A DNA stretch of 64,000 nt from Microbulbifer marinus (GTDB lineage: Bacteria; Pseudomonadota; Gammaproteobacteria; Pseudomonadales; Cellvibrionaceae): assembly GCF_900107725.1 (NCBI RefSeq), contig NZ_FNQO01000003.1, positions 124,001-188,000 on the forward strand, in the 5' to 3' direction. The translations under genes were made by a program, and so were the position numbers. The notes under the pieces were generated by a model. It saw only the letters and a list, made by a program, of their open reading frames with translations. It had not been told where the DNA came from and did not search any database. Position 1 is the stretch's first letter, and every line of letters begins with the position of its first letter. Below, piece by piece: positions 35,647 to 46,578 of this stretch.

Positions 35647-37077
35647 CTATTGTTTTGGACCGATAAAGACCGTCTTGTGTTTATCCATCAGCTCCGGCTT
35701 ATCTTCCGCCTGCACAACGATGTAGATGTCGTGCTTGGTCAATTTCAGCTGTTCCCTGGGCACGCTGACACGGATGGGGACCGAATAGATCTCACCCGCT
35801 TGAAGGTAGACCTCGCGGGGCTTGCGCACCGAATAGTCATAGTCGGGTTCGCCCTCGACAGTGATGGAGAACTCGTGCGCAGCCTGGTCCATATTGTTGA
35901 TCTTGATCGTGTACACATTCTGGATCAACCCCTGGGACTCCCGGTACATGCGGGCACCGCGATCGCGCAGCACCTCGGCCTCGATCGGGCTGCGGGTGAT
36001 TACCTGCTGCGCAAACAGGCCCACCATTGCCAGCAACACGAATGCGTAACCGAACAGGCGCGGGCGCAGGTAGTTGGTCTTACCCGTTTCCAGTTCGTCC
36101 TCGGACGTAAAGCGGATCAGGCCGCGCGGATAGTTCATCTTGTCCATCACGCTGTTGCAGGCGTCGACGCACAGACCGCAGTTGATGCACTCGTATTGCA
36201 TGCCGTCGCGGATATCGATGTCCACCGGGCAAACCTGCACGCACCAGTAACAGTCGATGCAGTCGCCCATGCCCTCGGCGCGGTAATCGATACCCTTTTT
36301 GCGCGGCCCGCGGGTTTCGCCGCGCTTGGCATCGTAGTAGACCGCCAGCGTGTCCTGGTCGTACATCACCGATTGGAAGCGCGCATAGGGACACATGTAT
36401 TTGCACACCTGCTCACGCAGGAAACCGGCGTTCATGTAAGTGGCAAAGGTAAAGAAAGCGACCCAGAAAGCGCCCTGCGGGTGCGCGTTGAAGCTGGCCA
36501 GGTCCACCACCAGGTCGCGAATCCCGTAAAAATATCCGACGAACGCCAGGGCGGTGGCGAGGGAGATAAACAGCCAGATCGCGTGGGTTCCACCCTTGCG
36601 CAGAATTTTCTCCGCACTCCAGGGAGCAGCGTCCAGTTTCATGCGCTTGTTGCGGTCACCCTCGCAGACCCGCTCGGCCCAGATGAACATCATCGTCCAG
36701 ACCGTCTGCGGACAGGTAAATCCGCACCAGACTCGGCCGAGCCAGGTCGTTACCGCGAACAGGGCAAAGGCCGCGATAATCAGCAGCCAGGCGAGCAGGA
36801 AGCCGTCCTGGGGACCAAAGGTGGTCCAGAAGATATGGAACTGCCGCGCCGGCAGGTCGAAGTGAACCGCCTGACGACCCTCGATGGTCAGCCAGGGAAT
36901 GAAGAAGAAGGCCAGCAGCAGCGGCAGGCCTGTATATTTGCGGATACGGGTATAGACGCCTTTGATATGGCGAATATAAATCTTGTCGTCAGATTCATAG
37001 AGCATGCGATAGCGAACTTCGCCATCGCCTTCCTGCTCTTCGCGGGTCGGAATCAAATCACTCACAAAAAACCTCAC
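35647..37077 (-). CDS. ccoG: CcoG/RdxA cupric reductase of cbb3 assembly
   Basis: A 476-aa membrane protein with several helices and a cytosolic ferredoxin domain. Two 4Fe-4S motifs are visible: CIDCYWCVQVCP and CINCGLCVDACN. Conserved Cys-containing membrane motifs WCGFTCPQTVW and CKYMCPYARFQ match CcoG, which reduces Cu2+ to Cu+ for CcoI-dependent delivery to cbb3 oxidase. The C-terminal periplasmic immunoglobulin-like domain (YTIKINNMDQAAHEF onward) is complete. It follows ccoP by about 120 nt. Confidence 0.97.
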   Translation of the reverse strand: MRFFVSDLIPTREEQEGDGEVRYRMLYESDDKIYIRHIKGVYTRIRKYTGLPLLLAFFFIPWLTIEGRQAVHFDLPARQFHIFWTTFGPQDGFLLAWLLIIAAFALFAVTTWLGRVWCGFTCPQTVWTMMFIWAERVCEGDRNKRMKLDAAPWSAEKILRKGGTHAIWLFISLATALAFVGYFYGIRDLVVDLASFNAHPQGAFWVAFFTFATYMNAGFLREQVCKYMCPYARFQSVMYDQDTLAVYYDAKRGETRGPRKKGIDYRAEGMGDCIDCYWCVQVCPVDIDIRDGMQYECINCGLCVDACNSVMDKMNYPRGLIRFTSEDELETGKTNYLRPRLFGYAFVLLAMVGLFAQQVITRSPIEAEVLRDRGARMYRESQGLIQNVYTIKINNMDQAAHEFSITVEGEPDYDYSVRKPREVYLQAGEIYSVPIRVSVPREQLKLTKHDIYIVVQAEDKPELMDKHKTVFIGPKQ

Positions 37078-37195
37078 TATACGCGGGCACTTGCTGCGCC
37101 CGGGTACTGTCGTTTGGCCAAACTATGAGGCTTTTTTTCTTCGTCCCTGCAGCGCCCGGATCCTGAAGGCCCGGCAAAGCCGGGCCCGGAAATGT

Positions 37196-38104
37196 TTACT
37201 GTTGCTCGTCTTCCTGACGGGACAGGCTGTAGACATAGGCCGCAACCAGGCGGATCTTGTCTTCGCGCAGCTTGTCATCCTGCGCCGGCATCACGTTTTG
37301 GCGGCCGCCGCGGATAGTGTGCTGAATCTGCTCGCGGCTGCTGCCGTAGAGCCAGATGTTGTCGGTCAGGTTGGGCGCACCCAAGGCCTGGTTGCCCTTG
37401 CCGTCCGCGCCGTGACACGCCATACACACAGTGCCGAAAACCTTCTGACCTTCAGCCGCCATCTCGGCGTTGTGCTCGAGGCCGTTCAAAGACAGCACAT
37501 ACTCAGCAACGTTTTTAACACCCTCTTCGCCAATCACCGGCCCCTGCGGAGGCATCATGCCCTGGCGACCGTTGTTGAGCGTCTCGAGGATTTTCTCCGG
37601 CGTGCCGCCGTACAGCCAGGCATTGTCGGTCAGGTTCGGGAAACCGAAGTTGCCACCGCCGTCAGCACCGTGACAAACCGCGCAGTTGTTGGCAAAGATG
37701 CGCGCGCCCATTTTCAGCGCTTCGCGGTCCTCCGCAATCTGCTCGATGGGCATTTCCAGATACTGGCCAAAATTCTCGCTGAACTTTGCCTGCGCTTTCT
37801 CCTGCTGTTTCTCCAGTGCTCCTACGGAGGTCCAGTCTCCGAAGCCCTTGAAGTTGCCCAGCCCCGGGTAAACCGCAAGATACGCGGCGGTAAACAGCAG
37901 CGTGGCCACAAACAGCATGAACCACCAGCGCGGCAGCGGGTTGTCATACTCTTCGATACCGTCATAAACGTGACCGGTCGTGTTGTTTTCCGGTTCAGCC
38001 TGGTCGTCTACAGCCACTTTGCGGTTGGCGAACAGTACCCAGGTAATCAGCGCCAGATTGGCGAGGGTGAGCACAATTACCCACAAACTCCAGAATGTAC
38101 TCAT
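37196..38104 (-). CDS. ccoP: Cytochrome cbb3 oxidase subunit III (di-heme c)
   Basis: A 302-aa membrane-anchored di-heme cytochrome c. Two CXXCH motifs are C141-C144-H145 (CAVCH) and C227-C230-H231 (CMACH), with likely distal Met ligands in MMPPQGP and NVMPAQD. Two N-terminal helices (about 5-25 and 62-80) anchor it. It passes electrons from periplasmic cytochrome c to CcoO/CcoN. Its ATG overlaps the ccoQ stop by 4 nt. Confidence 0.98.
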   Translation of the reverse strand: MSTFWSLWVIVLTLANLALITWVLFANRKVAVDDQAEPENNTTGHVYDGIEEYDNPLPRWWFMLFVATLLFTAAYLAVYPGLGNFKGFGDWTSVGALEKQQEKAQAKFSENFGQYLEMPIEQIAEDREALKMGARIFANNCAVCHGADGGGNFGFPNLTDNAWLYGGTPEKILETLNNGRQGMMPPQGPVIGEEGVKNVAEYVLSLNGLEHNAEMAAEGQKVFGTVCMACHGADGKGNQALGAPNLTDNIWLYGSSREQIQHTIRGGRQNVMPAQDDKLREDKIRLVAAYVYSLSRQEDEQQ

Positions 38105-38337
38105 TGCTTGTCCTGCCCCTGTTTTTGTTTCGTTCCGGATTCGTTCCCGGATTTGGATTCGTCCTCGCGAGCAGCCGATTCTCTATCCTCGGCCGAAGGC
38201 TCCTCGTCGGCAAACGGCAGCCGGGCGTCTTCTTCAAAGCGCTTCTTGCGCTTGGGGGAGAAGGCCCACCAGCAGATAGCCAGGAAAGCCACGGCCCCCA
38301 GGACTACGCCTATCTGCCGCAAAATATTGATATCCAC
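38101..38337 (-). CDS. ccoQ: Cytochrome cbb3 oxidase small subunit CcoQ
   Basis: A 78-aa single-helix subunit (about residues 9-26, VVLGAVAFLAICWWAFSP) followed by KRKKRFEEDARLPFADEE, the family hallmark, and an unusually long hydrophilic Glu/Lys/Gln-rich tail. CcoQ stabilises the core complex. 15 nt after ccoO, overlapping ccoP. Confidence 0.93.
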   Translation of the reverse strand: MDINILRQIGVVLGAVAFLAICWWAFSPKRKKRFEEDARLPFADEEPSAEDRESAAREDESKSGNESGTKQKQGQDKQ

Positions 38338-38352
38338 GAGTCCCCTTCTCCG

Positions 38353-38970
38353 CTAGCGCTTCTGCTGCACCAGGGTGCCCAGCTGCTGCAAATAGGCCAC
38401 CAGCGCATCGATTTCCTTCACCTTGCCGCCGACAAACGGCTTGGAGGCATTGGCAATGTCTTCATCGGTATACGGGACACCGACTGCGCGCAGAGCCTCC
38501 ATTTTTCTGGCGGTAAGCTCACCGGTCACCACATTGTCAAACAGCCACGGATAGGCCGGCATGATGGATTCCGGCACCACGCTGCGCGGGTTGTACAAAT
38601 GCGCGCGCTGCCACTCGTCGGAGTAACGGCCGCCCACACGGGCCAGGTCCGGGCCGGTACGCTTGGAGCCCCACAGGAACGGGTGCTCATATACATGTTC
38701 CTGCGACATGGAGTAATGGCCGTAACGCTCCACCTCGGCGCGCAGCGGGCGAATCATCTGTGTGTGGCAGACGTGACAGCCTTCGCGGATATAGATATCG
38801 CGACCTTCCAACTCCACCGCACCCAGCGGTTTCAGGCCGGCGATTGGCTCATTGTTTTCCTTGGTAAAGAACTGCGGGACGATTTCCACCAGGGCGCCAA
38901 AGCTGATCGCAATGACGATGAAGAAAATCATCAGACCGATATTTTTTTCTACGATGTCATGGTTTTTCAC
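38353..38970 (-). CDS. ccoO: Cytochrome cbb3 oxidase subunit II (mono-heme c)
   Basis: A 205-aa membrane-anchored mono-heme cytochrome c. Heme motif C65-C68-H69 (CHVCH) follows an N-terminal helix (about 11-30). The segment [37 protein letters not shown] is characteristic of CcoO. 11 nt after ccoN. Confidence 0.98.
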   Translation of the reverse strand: MKNHDIVEKNIGLMIFFIVIAISFGALVEIVPQFFTKENNEPIAGLKPLGAVELEGRDIYIREGCHVCHTQMIRPLRAEVERYGHYSMSQEHVYEHPFLWGSKRTGPDLARVGGRYSDEWQRAHLYNPRSVVPESIMPAYPWLFDNVVTGELTARKMEALRAVGVPYTDEDIANASKPFVGGKVKEIDALVAYLQQLGTLVQQKR

Positions 38971-38981
38971 GATCTGACCTC

Positions 38982-40439
38982 CTAAACAGCTTGCGCCGCA
39001 GCTTTGTCTTCGCCACGCTCGGCGGATTCCTCGGCATCTTCGGTGATGGTGCGGAACACGTTATACGCCATCAGCAACATACCAATCAGGAACAGTGCAC
39101 CGCCGATCCAGCGCACCACATAACCGGGGTGACTGGCGATCACACTCTCAACGAAGCTGTAGGTCAGCGTGCCGTCGGCATTGAAGGCGCGCCACATCAG
39201 ACCCTGGGTAATGCCGTTCACCCACATGGCGGCGATGTACAGTACGGTGCCCACGGTGGCCAGCCAGAAGTGCGCATTGATCAGTTTCACACTGTACATT
39301 TCCTTGCGCTTCCACAGCACCGGAACCAGGTGATAGAGAGCACCGATAGAGATCATTGCCACCCAGCCCAGCGCGCCGGAATGCACGTGGCCGACGGTCC
39401 AGTCGGTGTTGTGGGACAGCGCGTTGACCGTCTTGATGGACATCATCGGGCCTTCAAAGGTGGACATGCCGTAGAAAGACAGGGATACCACCAGGAAGCG
39501 CAGGGTCGGATCGGTGCGCAGTTTATGCCAGGCACCGGACAGGGTCATGATGCCGTTGATCATGCCGCCCCAGGACGGCGCCAGCAGGATAACGGACATC
39601 ACCATCGCCAGGCTCTGGGTCCAATCCGGCAGCGCGGAATAGTGCAGGTGGTGTCCACCGGCCCATACATAAATGGAGATCAGCGCCCAGAAGTGCACGA
39701 TGGACAGCTGATAGGAGTAAACCGGGCGACCAGCCTGCTTCGGCACGAAGTAGTACATGATGCCGAGGAAGGCCGCAGTCAGGAAGAAGCCCACCGCGTT
39801 GTGGCCGTACCACCACTGGATCATCGCGTCCTTGGTGCCGGAGAACATGGAGTAGGACTTCCAGGCGCTGACCGGTACTTCCAGGTTATTGACGATATGC
39901 AGCACGGCGATGGTGATGATGTAGGCACCAAAGAACCAGTTGGCCACGTAGATGTGCGAGGTTCTGCGCTTGGCGATAGTACCGAAGAACACGATCGCAT
40001 ACGCGACCCAGACCAGGGCGATCAGGATATCGAGCGGCCACTCCAGTTCCGCATACTCTTTCGCGGAGGTGTAGCCCAGCGGCAGGGTAATGGCGGCGCC
40101 GACAATAATTACCTGCCAGCCCCAGAAGGTGAAAGGGATCAGCCAGCCGCCCCACAGGCGCACCTGACAGGTACGCTGCACGACGAAGTAGGAAGTGGCG
40201 AACAGCACGCTGCCACCGAAGGCGAAAATCACCGCATTGGTGTGCAGCGGGCGCAGGCGACCAAAATGGGTGAAAGGCTGCCAGATGTCGTTCAGCGCCG
40301 GCCAGGCCAGCTGCGCCGCGATCAATACACCCACGGCCATGCCCACGATACCCCAGACCACGGACATAATGGTGAACTGGCGCACGATGTTGTAGTCATA
40401 GTCCGGCACAGGGCCGGTCTTTGCCACCGTTGTCGTCAT
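38982..40439 (-). CDS. ccoN: Cytochrome cbb3 oxidase subunit I
   Basis: A 485-aa heme-copper oxidase catalytic subunit with about 12 helices. Histidine ligands occur in [36 protein letters not shown] and [10 protein letters not shown]. It reduces O2 with high affinity at low oxygen and pumps protons. First gene of the ccoNOQP operon; an ANR/FNR-type box lies about 140 bp upstream, inside the argG 3' end. Confidence 0.99.
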   Translation of the reverse strand: MTTTVAKTGPVPDYDYNIVRQFTIMSVVWGIVGMAVGVLIAAQLAWPALNDIWQPFTHFGRLRPLHTNAVIFAFGGSVLFATSYFVVQRTCQVRLWGGWLIPFTFWGWQVIIVGAAITLPLGYTSAKEYAELEWPLDILIALVWVAYAIVFFGTIAKRRTSHIYVANWFFGAYIITIAVLHIVNNLEVPVSAWKSYSMFSGTKDAMIQWWYGHNAVGFFLTAAFLGIMYYFVPKQAGRPVYSYQLSIVHFWALISIYVWAGGHHLHYSALPDWTQSLAMVMSVILLAPSWGGMINGIMTLSGAWHKLRTDPTLRFLVVSLSFYGMSTFEGPMMSIKTVNALSHNTDWTVGHVHSGALGWVAMISIGALYHLVPVLWKRKEMYSVKLINAHFWLATVGTVLYIAAMWVNGITQGLMWRAFNADGTLTYSFVESVIASHPGYVVRWIGGALFLIGMLLMAYNVFRTITEDAEESAERGEDKAAAQAV

Positions 40440-40584
40440 GTTGTTACTTCCGTTGCTTTTTAAAATTCATTTTTGCTAAACGAGCAAAAGCCCGCCGCCA
40501 CCATTCCGGCTATATGCCTTCACGATAGCCGTCGCCAGCCGCAGGGCGACGATTTAAGCGCATCATTCGCCTGACGCAACTGAT

Positions 40585-41805
<1,221 letters not shown>

Positions 41806-42100
41806 TGCTGTCCTCTACTGGGAGTAAGCCGCCACTAAAAAACGCTGCGAAGCCAAGTGCCGCGGCGTGGAATCAGGTGTCGGTCTGGGGGGATTATTCT
41901 TGGAGGTGTGCCCAGGCGTGGCAGCAGTGCTGCCTTTTTCGGGGCGCGATTGTAGCGCCTCAGCTCGCCAACGACTAGCGCCAACGAGCCTGCCGGCGAA
42001 TATGGCTATTTTATAAACAATAGCCGCGTCGCAATTTACCCGCGCATCGGGTAGCATTCGCGCCGCAAGTCCACCCACCACCGAGCACCAGTGAAGCACT

Positions 42101-43132
42101 ATGACGGAGCAACTCACCCTTCGCGCCCCCGATGACTGGCACATTCACCTGCGCGACGGCGGCGCCCTCGAGCGCACCGTAGGGGACGCGGCACGCCAGT
42201 TCCGCCGCGCCATTGTTATGCCTAATCTGGTACCGCCGGTGGTGGATGCAGAAGACGCACTGTTTTACCAGCTGCGTATCCGTGAACAGATTCCCGAGGG
42301 CAATCCGTTCGAGCCGCTGATGGTCATCTACCTCACCGACAGAACAGATGCGGAAATGGTCAAGCTGGCACACAAGGCCGGTGTCATCGCCGCCAAACTG
42401 TACCCCGCCGGCGCCACCACCAATTCCGATTCCGGTGTCACCGATATCGCCAATATCTACCCGGCGCTGGAAGCCATGCAGGAGTGCGGCATGAAACTGC
42501 TGCTGCACGGTGAGGTGACGACTAGCGACATCGACATCTTCGACCGCGAACAGGTGTTTATTGAGAAGACCCTATCGCGCCTGGTGGACGACTTCCCGAC
42601 CCTGAAAATCGTGCTGGAGCACATCACCACCGCGCACGCGGCCGAGTTCGTGCAGAATGCCCGCGACGGTGTCGGCGCCACCATCACCGCCCACCACCTG
42701 CTCTACAACCGCAACCACATGCTGGTCGGCGGCATCCGCCCGCACTACTACTGCCTGCCGATACTGAAGCGTGGCTATCACCAGTCTGCGCTGATCGAGG
42801 CGGCCACCAGCGGCAACCCCAAGTTCTTCCTCGGCACCGATTCCGCCCCCCACGCCCAAGGCAAGAAAGAGACTGCCTGCGGCTGTGCCGGCTGCTACAC
42901 CGCCTTCGCGGCCATCGAGCTCTACGCGGAAGCCTTCGACCGCGCCGGCAAGCTGGACAAACTGGAGGGTTTCGCCAGCGAATTCGGCCCCGATTTCTAC
43001 GGCCTGCCGCGCAATGAGGACACCATTACCCTGGTGAAACAAGCCTGGGCACTGCCTGAGAGCCTGGATATGGGCGGCGAGCGGCTCATTCCACTGGCCG
43101 CCGGCGAAACATTGAGCTGGAAACTGGTGTAA
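42101..43132 (+). CDS. pyrC: Dihydroorotase
   Basis: A 343-aa class II (PyrC-type) zinc amidohydrolase of pyrimidine synthesis: N-carbamoyl-aspartate to dihydroorotate. Metal ligands [10 protein letters not shown] near the N-terminus, the carbamylated Lys in [29 protein letters not shown] and GTDSAPH are visible. The [18 protein letters not shown] segment ([14 protein letters not shown]) is typical of gammaproteobacterial PyrC. Upstream of rnt as in Pseudomonas. Confidence 0.98.
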   Translation: MTEQLTLRAPDDWHIHLRDGGALERTVGDAARQFRRAIVMPNLVPPVVDAEDALFYQLRIREQIPEGNPFEPLMVIYLTDRTDAEMVKLAHKAGVIAAKLYPAGATTNSDSGVTDIANIYPALEAMQECGMKLLLHGEVTTSDIDIFDREQVFIEKTLSRLVDDFPTLKIVLEHITTAHAAEFVQNARDGVGATITAHHLLYNRNHMLVGGIRPHYYCLPILKRGYHQSALIEAATSGNPKFFLGTDSAPHAQGKKETACGCAGCYTAFAAIELYAEAFDRAGKLDKLEGFASEFGPDFYGLPRNEDTITLVKQAWALPESLDMGGERLIPLAAGETLSWKLV

Positions 43133-43289
43133 CCGGGATCCGGGAAAGAATACTGAACCTTGAAACGCAGGCACTGATGCCGGGGGTCGCTTGTGAAACA
43201 TTTGCCGGTGAGGCTGTTGAGCAAGCGACCACCGGCAGCAGGGCCGCCCCAGACCTCAAACAGAACGCAAAGCCAATTAAGGACCCCAA

Positions 43290-43961
43290 GTGACCCCCGC
43301 GGAAGAACCCACAGGACCGAAAAGCCTCCTCGCCCAGCGATTTCGCGGATTCCTGCCCGTGGTGGTGGATCTGGAGAGCGGCGGCTTCAACTCCCGCACC
43401 GACGCCCTGCTGGAAATTTCCGCGGTCATCCTGGATATGGATGAAAACGGCGTCCTGTTTCCTGAAGCCACCCACAGCTTCCACCTGGAACCCTTTGAGG
43501 GCGCCAATGTGGAGCAGTCGGCGCTGGACTTTATCGGCATCGACCTCGAATCCCCGGACCGCGATGCCTGGCCGGAGGAAATCGCGCTGCCGGAGCTTTT
43601 CCGCAAAATCCGCAGCGCAGTGAAGAAACACAGCTGCACCCGCGCCATCGTGGTCGCCCACAATGCCCATTTCGATCTCGGCTTTATCAATGCCGCAGTG
43701 GATCGCTGCGGTATCAAGCGCAACCCCTTCCACCCGTTCTCCTGCTTCGACACCGCCACTCTCGCCGGTCTCGCCTACGGACAGACGGTGCTGGCCAAAG
43801 CCTGCCAGGTGGCCGGGATCGAATTCGACAACAGCAGCGCCCACTCCGCCGAGTACGATGCCGAAAAAACCGCGGAACTGTTCTGCGGCATCGTCAACAA
43901 GTGGCAGGAGCTGGGCGGCTGGCCGCTGCCCGCAGCGTCCGAATCCCCGTCAGAGCCCTGA
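43290..43961 (+). CDS. rnt: Ribonuclease T
   Basis: A 223-aa DEDD 3'-5' exoribonuclease, which trims tRNA 3' ends and the 23S rRNA 3' end. Catalytic motifs: VDLES (DxE) about residues 28-32, AHNAHFD, and [10 protein letters not shown]. The start is GTG 43290 with AAGGA upstream. Residues [14 protein letters not shown] and [11 protein letters not shown] match E. coli RNase T closely. The C-terminus (AASESPSEP) is slightly longer than in E. coli. Confidence 0.97.
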   Translation: MTPAEEPTGPKSLLAQRFRGFLPVVVDLESGGFNSRTDALLEISAVILDMDENGVLFPEATHSFHLEPFEGANVEQSALDFIGIDLESPDRDAWPEEIALPELFRKIRSAVKKHSCTRAIVVAHNAHFDLGFINAAVDRCGIKRNPFHPFSCFDTATLAGLAYGQTVLAKACQVAGIEFDNSSAHSAEYDAEKTAELFCGIVNKWQELGGWPLPAASESPSEP

Positions 43962-44063
43962 ACGCCGCCAGCCGCGAAAACTGCTGTCCCCACTACAACC
44001 AAAGTCGCATTCCCAGCCCCGCCCCGGCCTTCTAGGCTGGGCGAGGCTTACCCAACAACAATA

Positions 44064-45047
44064 ATGGTGAATGCAATGATGCCCCTAAAACCCAGGCGCG
44101 GACCTCTCCGCCGCCTGCTAGTCGCCGCGGCTGTGTTCTGCGCGGCCACCACTGGCCAAGCCGGCAGCTGGCAACAGAATGTCACCATCGGCGGCTTCAA
44201 CGATGTTCATATCTATACCCCTGACAACAATTCCGCTATCGGCCATGGCAAGGCACTGCTGATCGTACTGCACGGCTGTGTGCAGCCAATCGACAACTAT
44301 GTCAACGCCAACCTCGAAGACGCGGCCGAGGAATTCGGCATGGTGGTGGCGGTGCCGGAGGCGATGAACAAGGCGGGCTACAGCTGCTGGTCCTACTGGC
44401 AGGGCACCAGGTCACGCTCGGCCGGTGACTACAAAAACCTCATCAACCTAGCCAACACCCTGTCCGGTGATGCCAATCGTGGCATCGACCCAGACCAGGT
44501 CTATATTGCCGGCCTGTCATCCGGCGCCAGCTTCGCCAATTCCACCGCCTGTCTGGCACCGGACGTATTCGCCGGCATGGGCATCAGCGCCGGGCCCAGT
44601 ATCGGCACCAGTCCCAATGGCGCACTCGGCCCCTGCGAGACCGCCGACGTCACCAGCCGTTGCTCTGGCTACGCTGGTAGTTACGCCAGCCACTTCGCAA
44701 CCCAGATCGCGTCCATCGCCCACGGTGAAGCCGACACTACGGTCAACCGGTGCTACAAGGAGCAGAATGCGGAAGGCATGGCCGGCGTCTACGGTGTAGA
44801 GCAACTGCCGGGCATCAACTCGGTAACCGAAGGCAGCCGCACCGCCGCGGAAACCCTGTGGCAGGATGGGCGCGTCTCGATGCTGTCGCTGAACGGCGTG
44901 GATCACTCCTGGTCCGGCGGCGAAGGCGCCTCCGGTGGCTACATCAGCAGCACCGGGATCAACTACGCACGCTACCTGGGGCGCTACTTCCGCGACAACA
45001 ACAAGCGGGTGGATCGCAATCGCGGGCCGATTTCACCGGGGGAGTGA
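44064..45047 (+). CDS. Secreted PHB depolymerase-type esterase
   Basis: A 327-aa alpha/beta-hydrolase of the PHB depolymerase / feruloyl-acetylxylan esterase group. Signal peptide at about 18-33 (LLVAAAVFCAATTGQAG). The oxyanion motif is VLHGCVQ, the nucleophile lies in GLSSGASF (GxSxG), the acidic residue is near HGEADTTVN and the catalytic His in NGVDHSWSGGEG. Several cysteines (CVQ, CWSYW, CLAP, CETADVTSRC) suggest extracellular disulfides. It could cleave short-chain polyesters or acylated polysaccharides; the substrate is not determinable. Stand-alone gene; no substrate-binding module is attached. Confidence 0.9.
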   Translation: MVNAMMPLKPRRGPLRRLLVAAAVFCAATTGQAGSWQQNVTIGGFNDVHIYTPDNNSAIGHGKALLIVLHGCVQPIDNYVNANLEDAAEEFGMVVAVPEAMNKAGYSCWSYWQGTRSRSAGDYKNLINLANTLSGDANRGIDPDQVYIAGLSSGASFANSTACLAPDVFAGMGISAGPSIGTSPNGALGPCETADVTSRCSGYAGSYASHFATQIASIAHGEADTTVNRCYKEQNAEGMAGVYGVEQLPGINSVTEGSRTAAETLWQDGRVSMLSLNGVDHSWSGGEGASGGYISSTGINYARYLGRYFRDNNKRVDRNRGPISPGE

Positions 45048-45239
45048 AAACGCTGAAAAGCACCGCACAGCTCAAAACCAGTGCCCGACAGATCCCGAGC
45101 CTTTTGTATCAGCAAAACGCTTTTGCGGAGCAGAAAAACCGTCGCAAACCACGGAAAACGGGGGCCCATTCCAAACAGGTGATTTTTTGTTCAAATCCCT
45201 GTACAATGGCCGGTTCACGCAGAAAATCGGAAAATTATT

Positions 45240-45434
45240 GTGGCCAAGAAAGCTTCTACTGCTTCCAAACGCAAGCAGCCCACCGCCTTAGAAACCCGCG
45301 AGAGCATCGAAGAACAGGTGCAGGCCTTTCTCGCACAAGGCGGTGAAATCCAGCAGGTTCCCAAGGGAGTGAGCGGACAGACCAACACTTCCGGGCCGAA
45401 GCACATCACCCTGGGCAAAAAGCCCCGCAGCTAG
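45240..45434 (+). CDS. Small conserved basic protein, unknown function
   Basis: A 64-aa protein with a GTG start, a Lys/Ser-rich N-terminus (MAKKASTASKRKQ) and the patterned core EEQVQAFLAQGGEIQQVPKG followed by VSGQ and KHITLGKKP. I recognise the core as a recurrent short protein of marine gammaproteobacteria but not its function. A TACAAT -10-like hexamer lies at about 45201-45206, some 34 nt upstream. Convergent with secF across two strong hairpins. Confidence 0.7.
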   Translation: MAKKASTASKRKQPTALETRESIEEQVQAFLAQGGEIQQVPKGVSGQTNTSGPKHITLGKKPRS

Positions 45435-45454
45435 TTTTCCCCCCAAATACAGAA

Positions 45455-45543
45455 GCGGCCGCTGGCCGCGATCGGAATCCAGAGTTCTCAGGATCGATCG
45501 CGTCCAGCGGCCGCTGCTGCATGGGTATCCGGCGATACCCATG
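45455..45543. repeat. Two large hairpins between convergent genes
   Basis: An imperfect 24-bp inverted repeat (arms 45455-45480 and 45491-45514, ends gcggccgctgg/ccagcggccgc) followed by a perfect 9-bp hairpin (catgggtat/atacccatg, 45520-45543). No T-tract, so this is either an intrinsic terminator variant or a REP-like element. Confidence 0.65.
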
Positions 45544-45565
45544 CCAGGAACCGTGGATAGATGCC

Positions 45566-46567
45566 TCAGGGCATCTCTTCCAGCTCCGCACCTTCCTTCA
45601 CCGGCGGCATCAGGTCTTCCTTGGTGATATGCATCGCCATCAGCACGTTCGCGGCGACGTAAACGGAAGAATAAGTACCCACCACCACACCGACGATCAG
45701 CGCCAGCGAGAAGTTGTGAATCAGCTCGCCGCCGAAGAACTGCAGTGCCCACAACACCAGCAAAGTGGTGAATGAGGTCATGAAAGTCCGGCCGAGCGTC
45801 TGGCTGATGGAGATATTGATGATCTCCGCGGAATCCGCCTTGCGCACCTTGCGGAAATTCTCGCGGATGCGGTCCGCGACCACGATGGTGTCGTTCAGCG
45901 AGTAGCCGATCACCGCCAGTACCGCCGCCAACACGGTCAGATCGAAGTCCAGCTGCAGCAGCGCAAAGAAGCCGAGCACGATAACCACGTCGTGGGCCAA
46001 CGCCGCTACTGCGCCGACGGAGAACTTGTACTGGAAGCGCAGCGCCACGTAGGCCATCACCACCGCGAGTGCGAACAACATGCCGAGGCCGCCATCATCG
46101 CGCAGCTCTTCACCGATCTGCGGACCGACCATTTCCACACGGCGCAGCTCCACATCGCCTTCGCTGCCCTGCCCCAGCACGGCCACCACTTTGTCGCCGA
46201 TCGACTGGGTGGCCTTCTCATCCCGGGCTCGAACCTGGGTCTGCGCTTCGGCCACTGCCGGCGGTAGCTTGATCAGCAGTTCGTGGTCGGAACCGAAATT
46301 CACCACGGTGGCACCTTCGTAGCCGGCTGATACCAGCTGGGTGCGCACTTCCTCGATGCGCGGCGGCACTTCGTAGCCCACCTCGATCTGGGTACCACCG
46401 GTGAAGTCCAGACCGAATTTCAGGCCATTCATGACCAGCGCGGCCAGTGACGCAACCACCATCACGATGGAGATTGCAGCGGCCAGTTTGCGCCAGCGCA
46501 TGAAATCGAACACGCGCTTGCCCATGTATTCGGTGATTTGTCCGTTTTCTACTTTGGTCTCGCTCAT
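45566..46567 (-). CDS. secF: Protein translocase subunit SecF
   Basis: A 333-aa six-helix partner of SecD in the SecDF complex, which uses proton motive force to pull proteins across the inner membrane. ATG at 46565-46567 (MSETKVENG) with a GGGAG site. Conserved GLDFTGGTQIEVGY near residue 55, VIVLGFFALLQLDFDLTVLAAVLAVIGYSLNDTIVVADRIREN and the RTFMTSFTTLLVLW end match SecF. 11 nt after secD. Confidence 0.97.
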   Translation of the reverse strand: MSETKVENGQITEYMGKRVFDFMRWRKLAAAISIVMVVASLAALVMNGLKFGLDFTGGTQIEVGYEVPPRIEEVRTQLVSAGYEGATVVNFGSDHELLIKLPPAVAEAQTQVRARDEKATQSIGDKVVAVLGQGSEGDVELRRVEMVGPQIGEELRDDGGLGMLFALAVVMAYVALRFQYKFSVGAVAALAHDVVIVLGFFALLQLDFDLTVLAAVLAVIGYSLNDTIVVADRIRENFRKVRKADSAEIINISISQTLGRTFMTSFTTLLVLWALQFFGGELIHNFSLALIVGVVVGTYSSVYVAANVLMAMHITKEDLMPPVKEGAELEEMP

Positions 46568-46578
46568 TGCCAACTCCC

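Noticed and set aside
37112..37123. gtttggccaaac palindrome upstream of ccoG as a regulator site
   Set aside because: A 12-bp palindrome is expected by chance at this length of sequence and matches no regulator I know.
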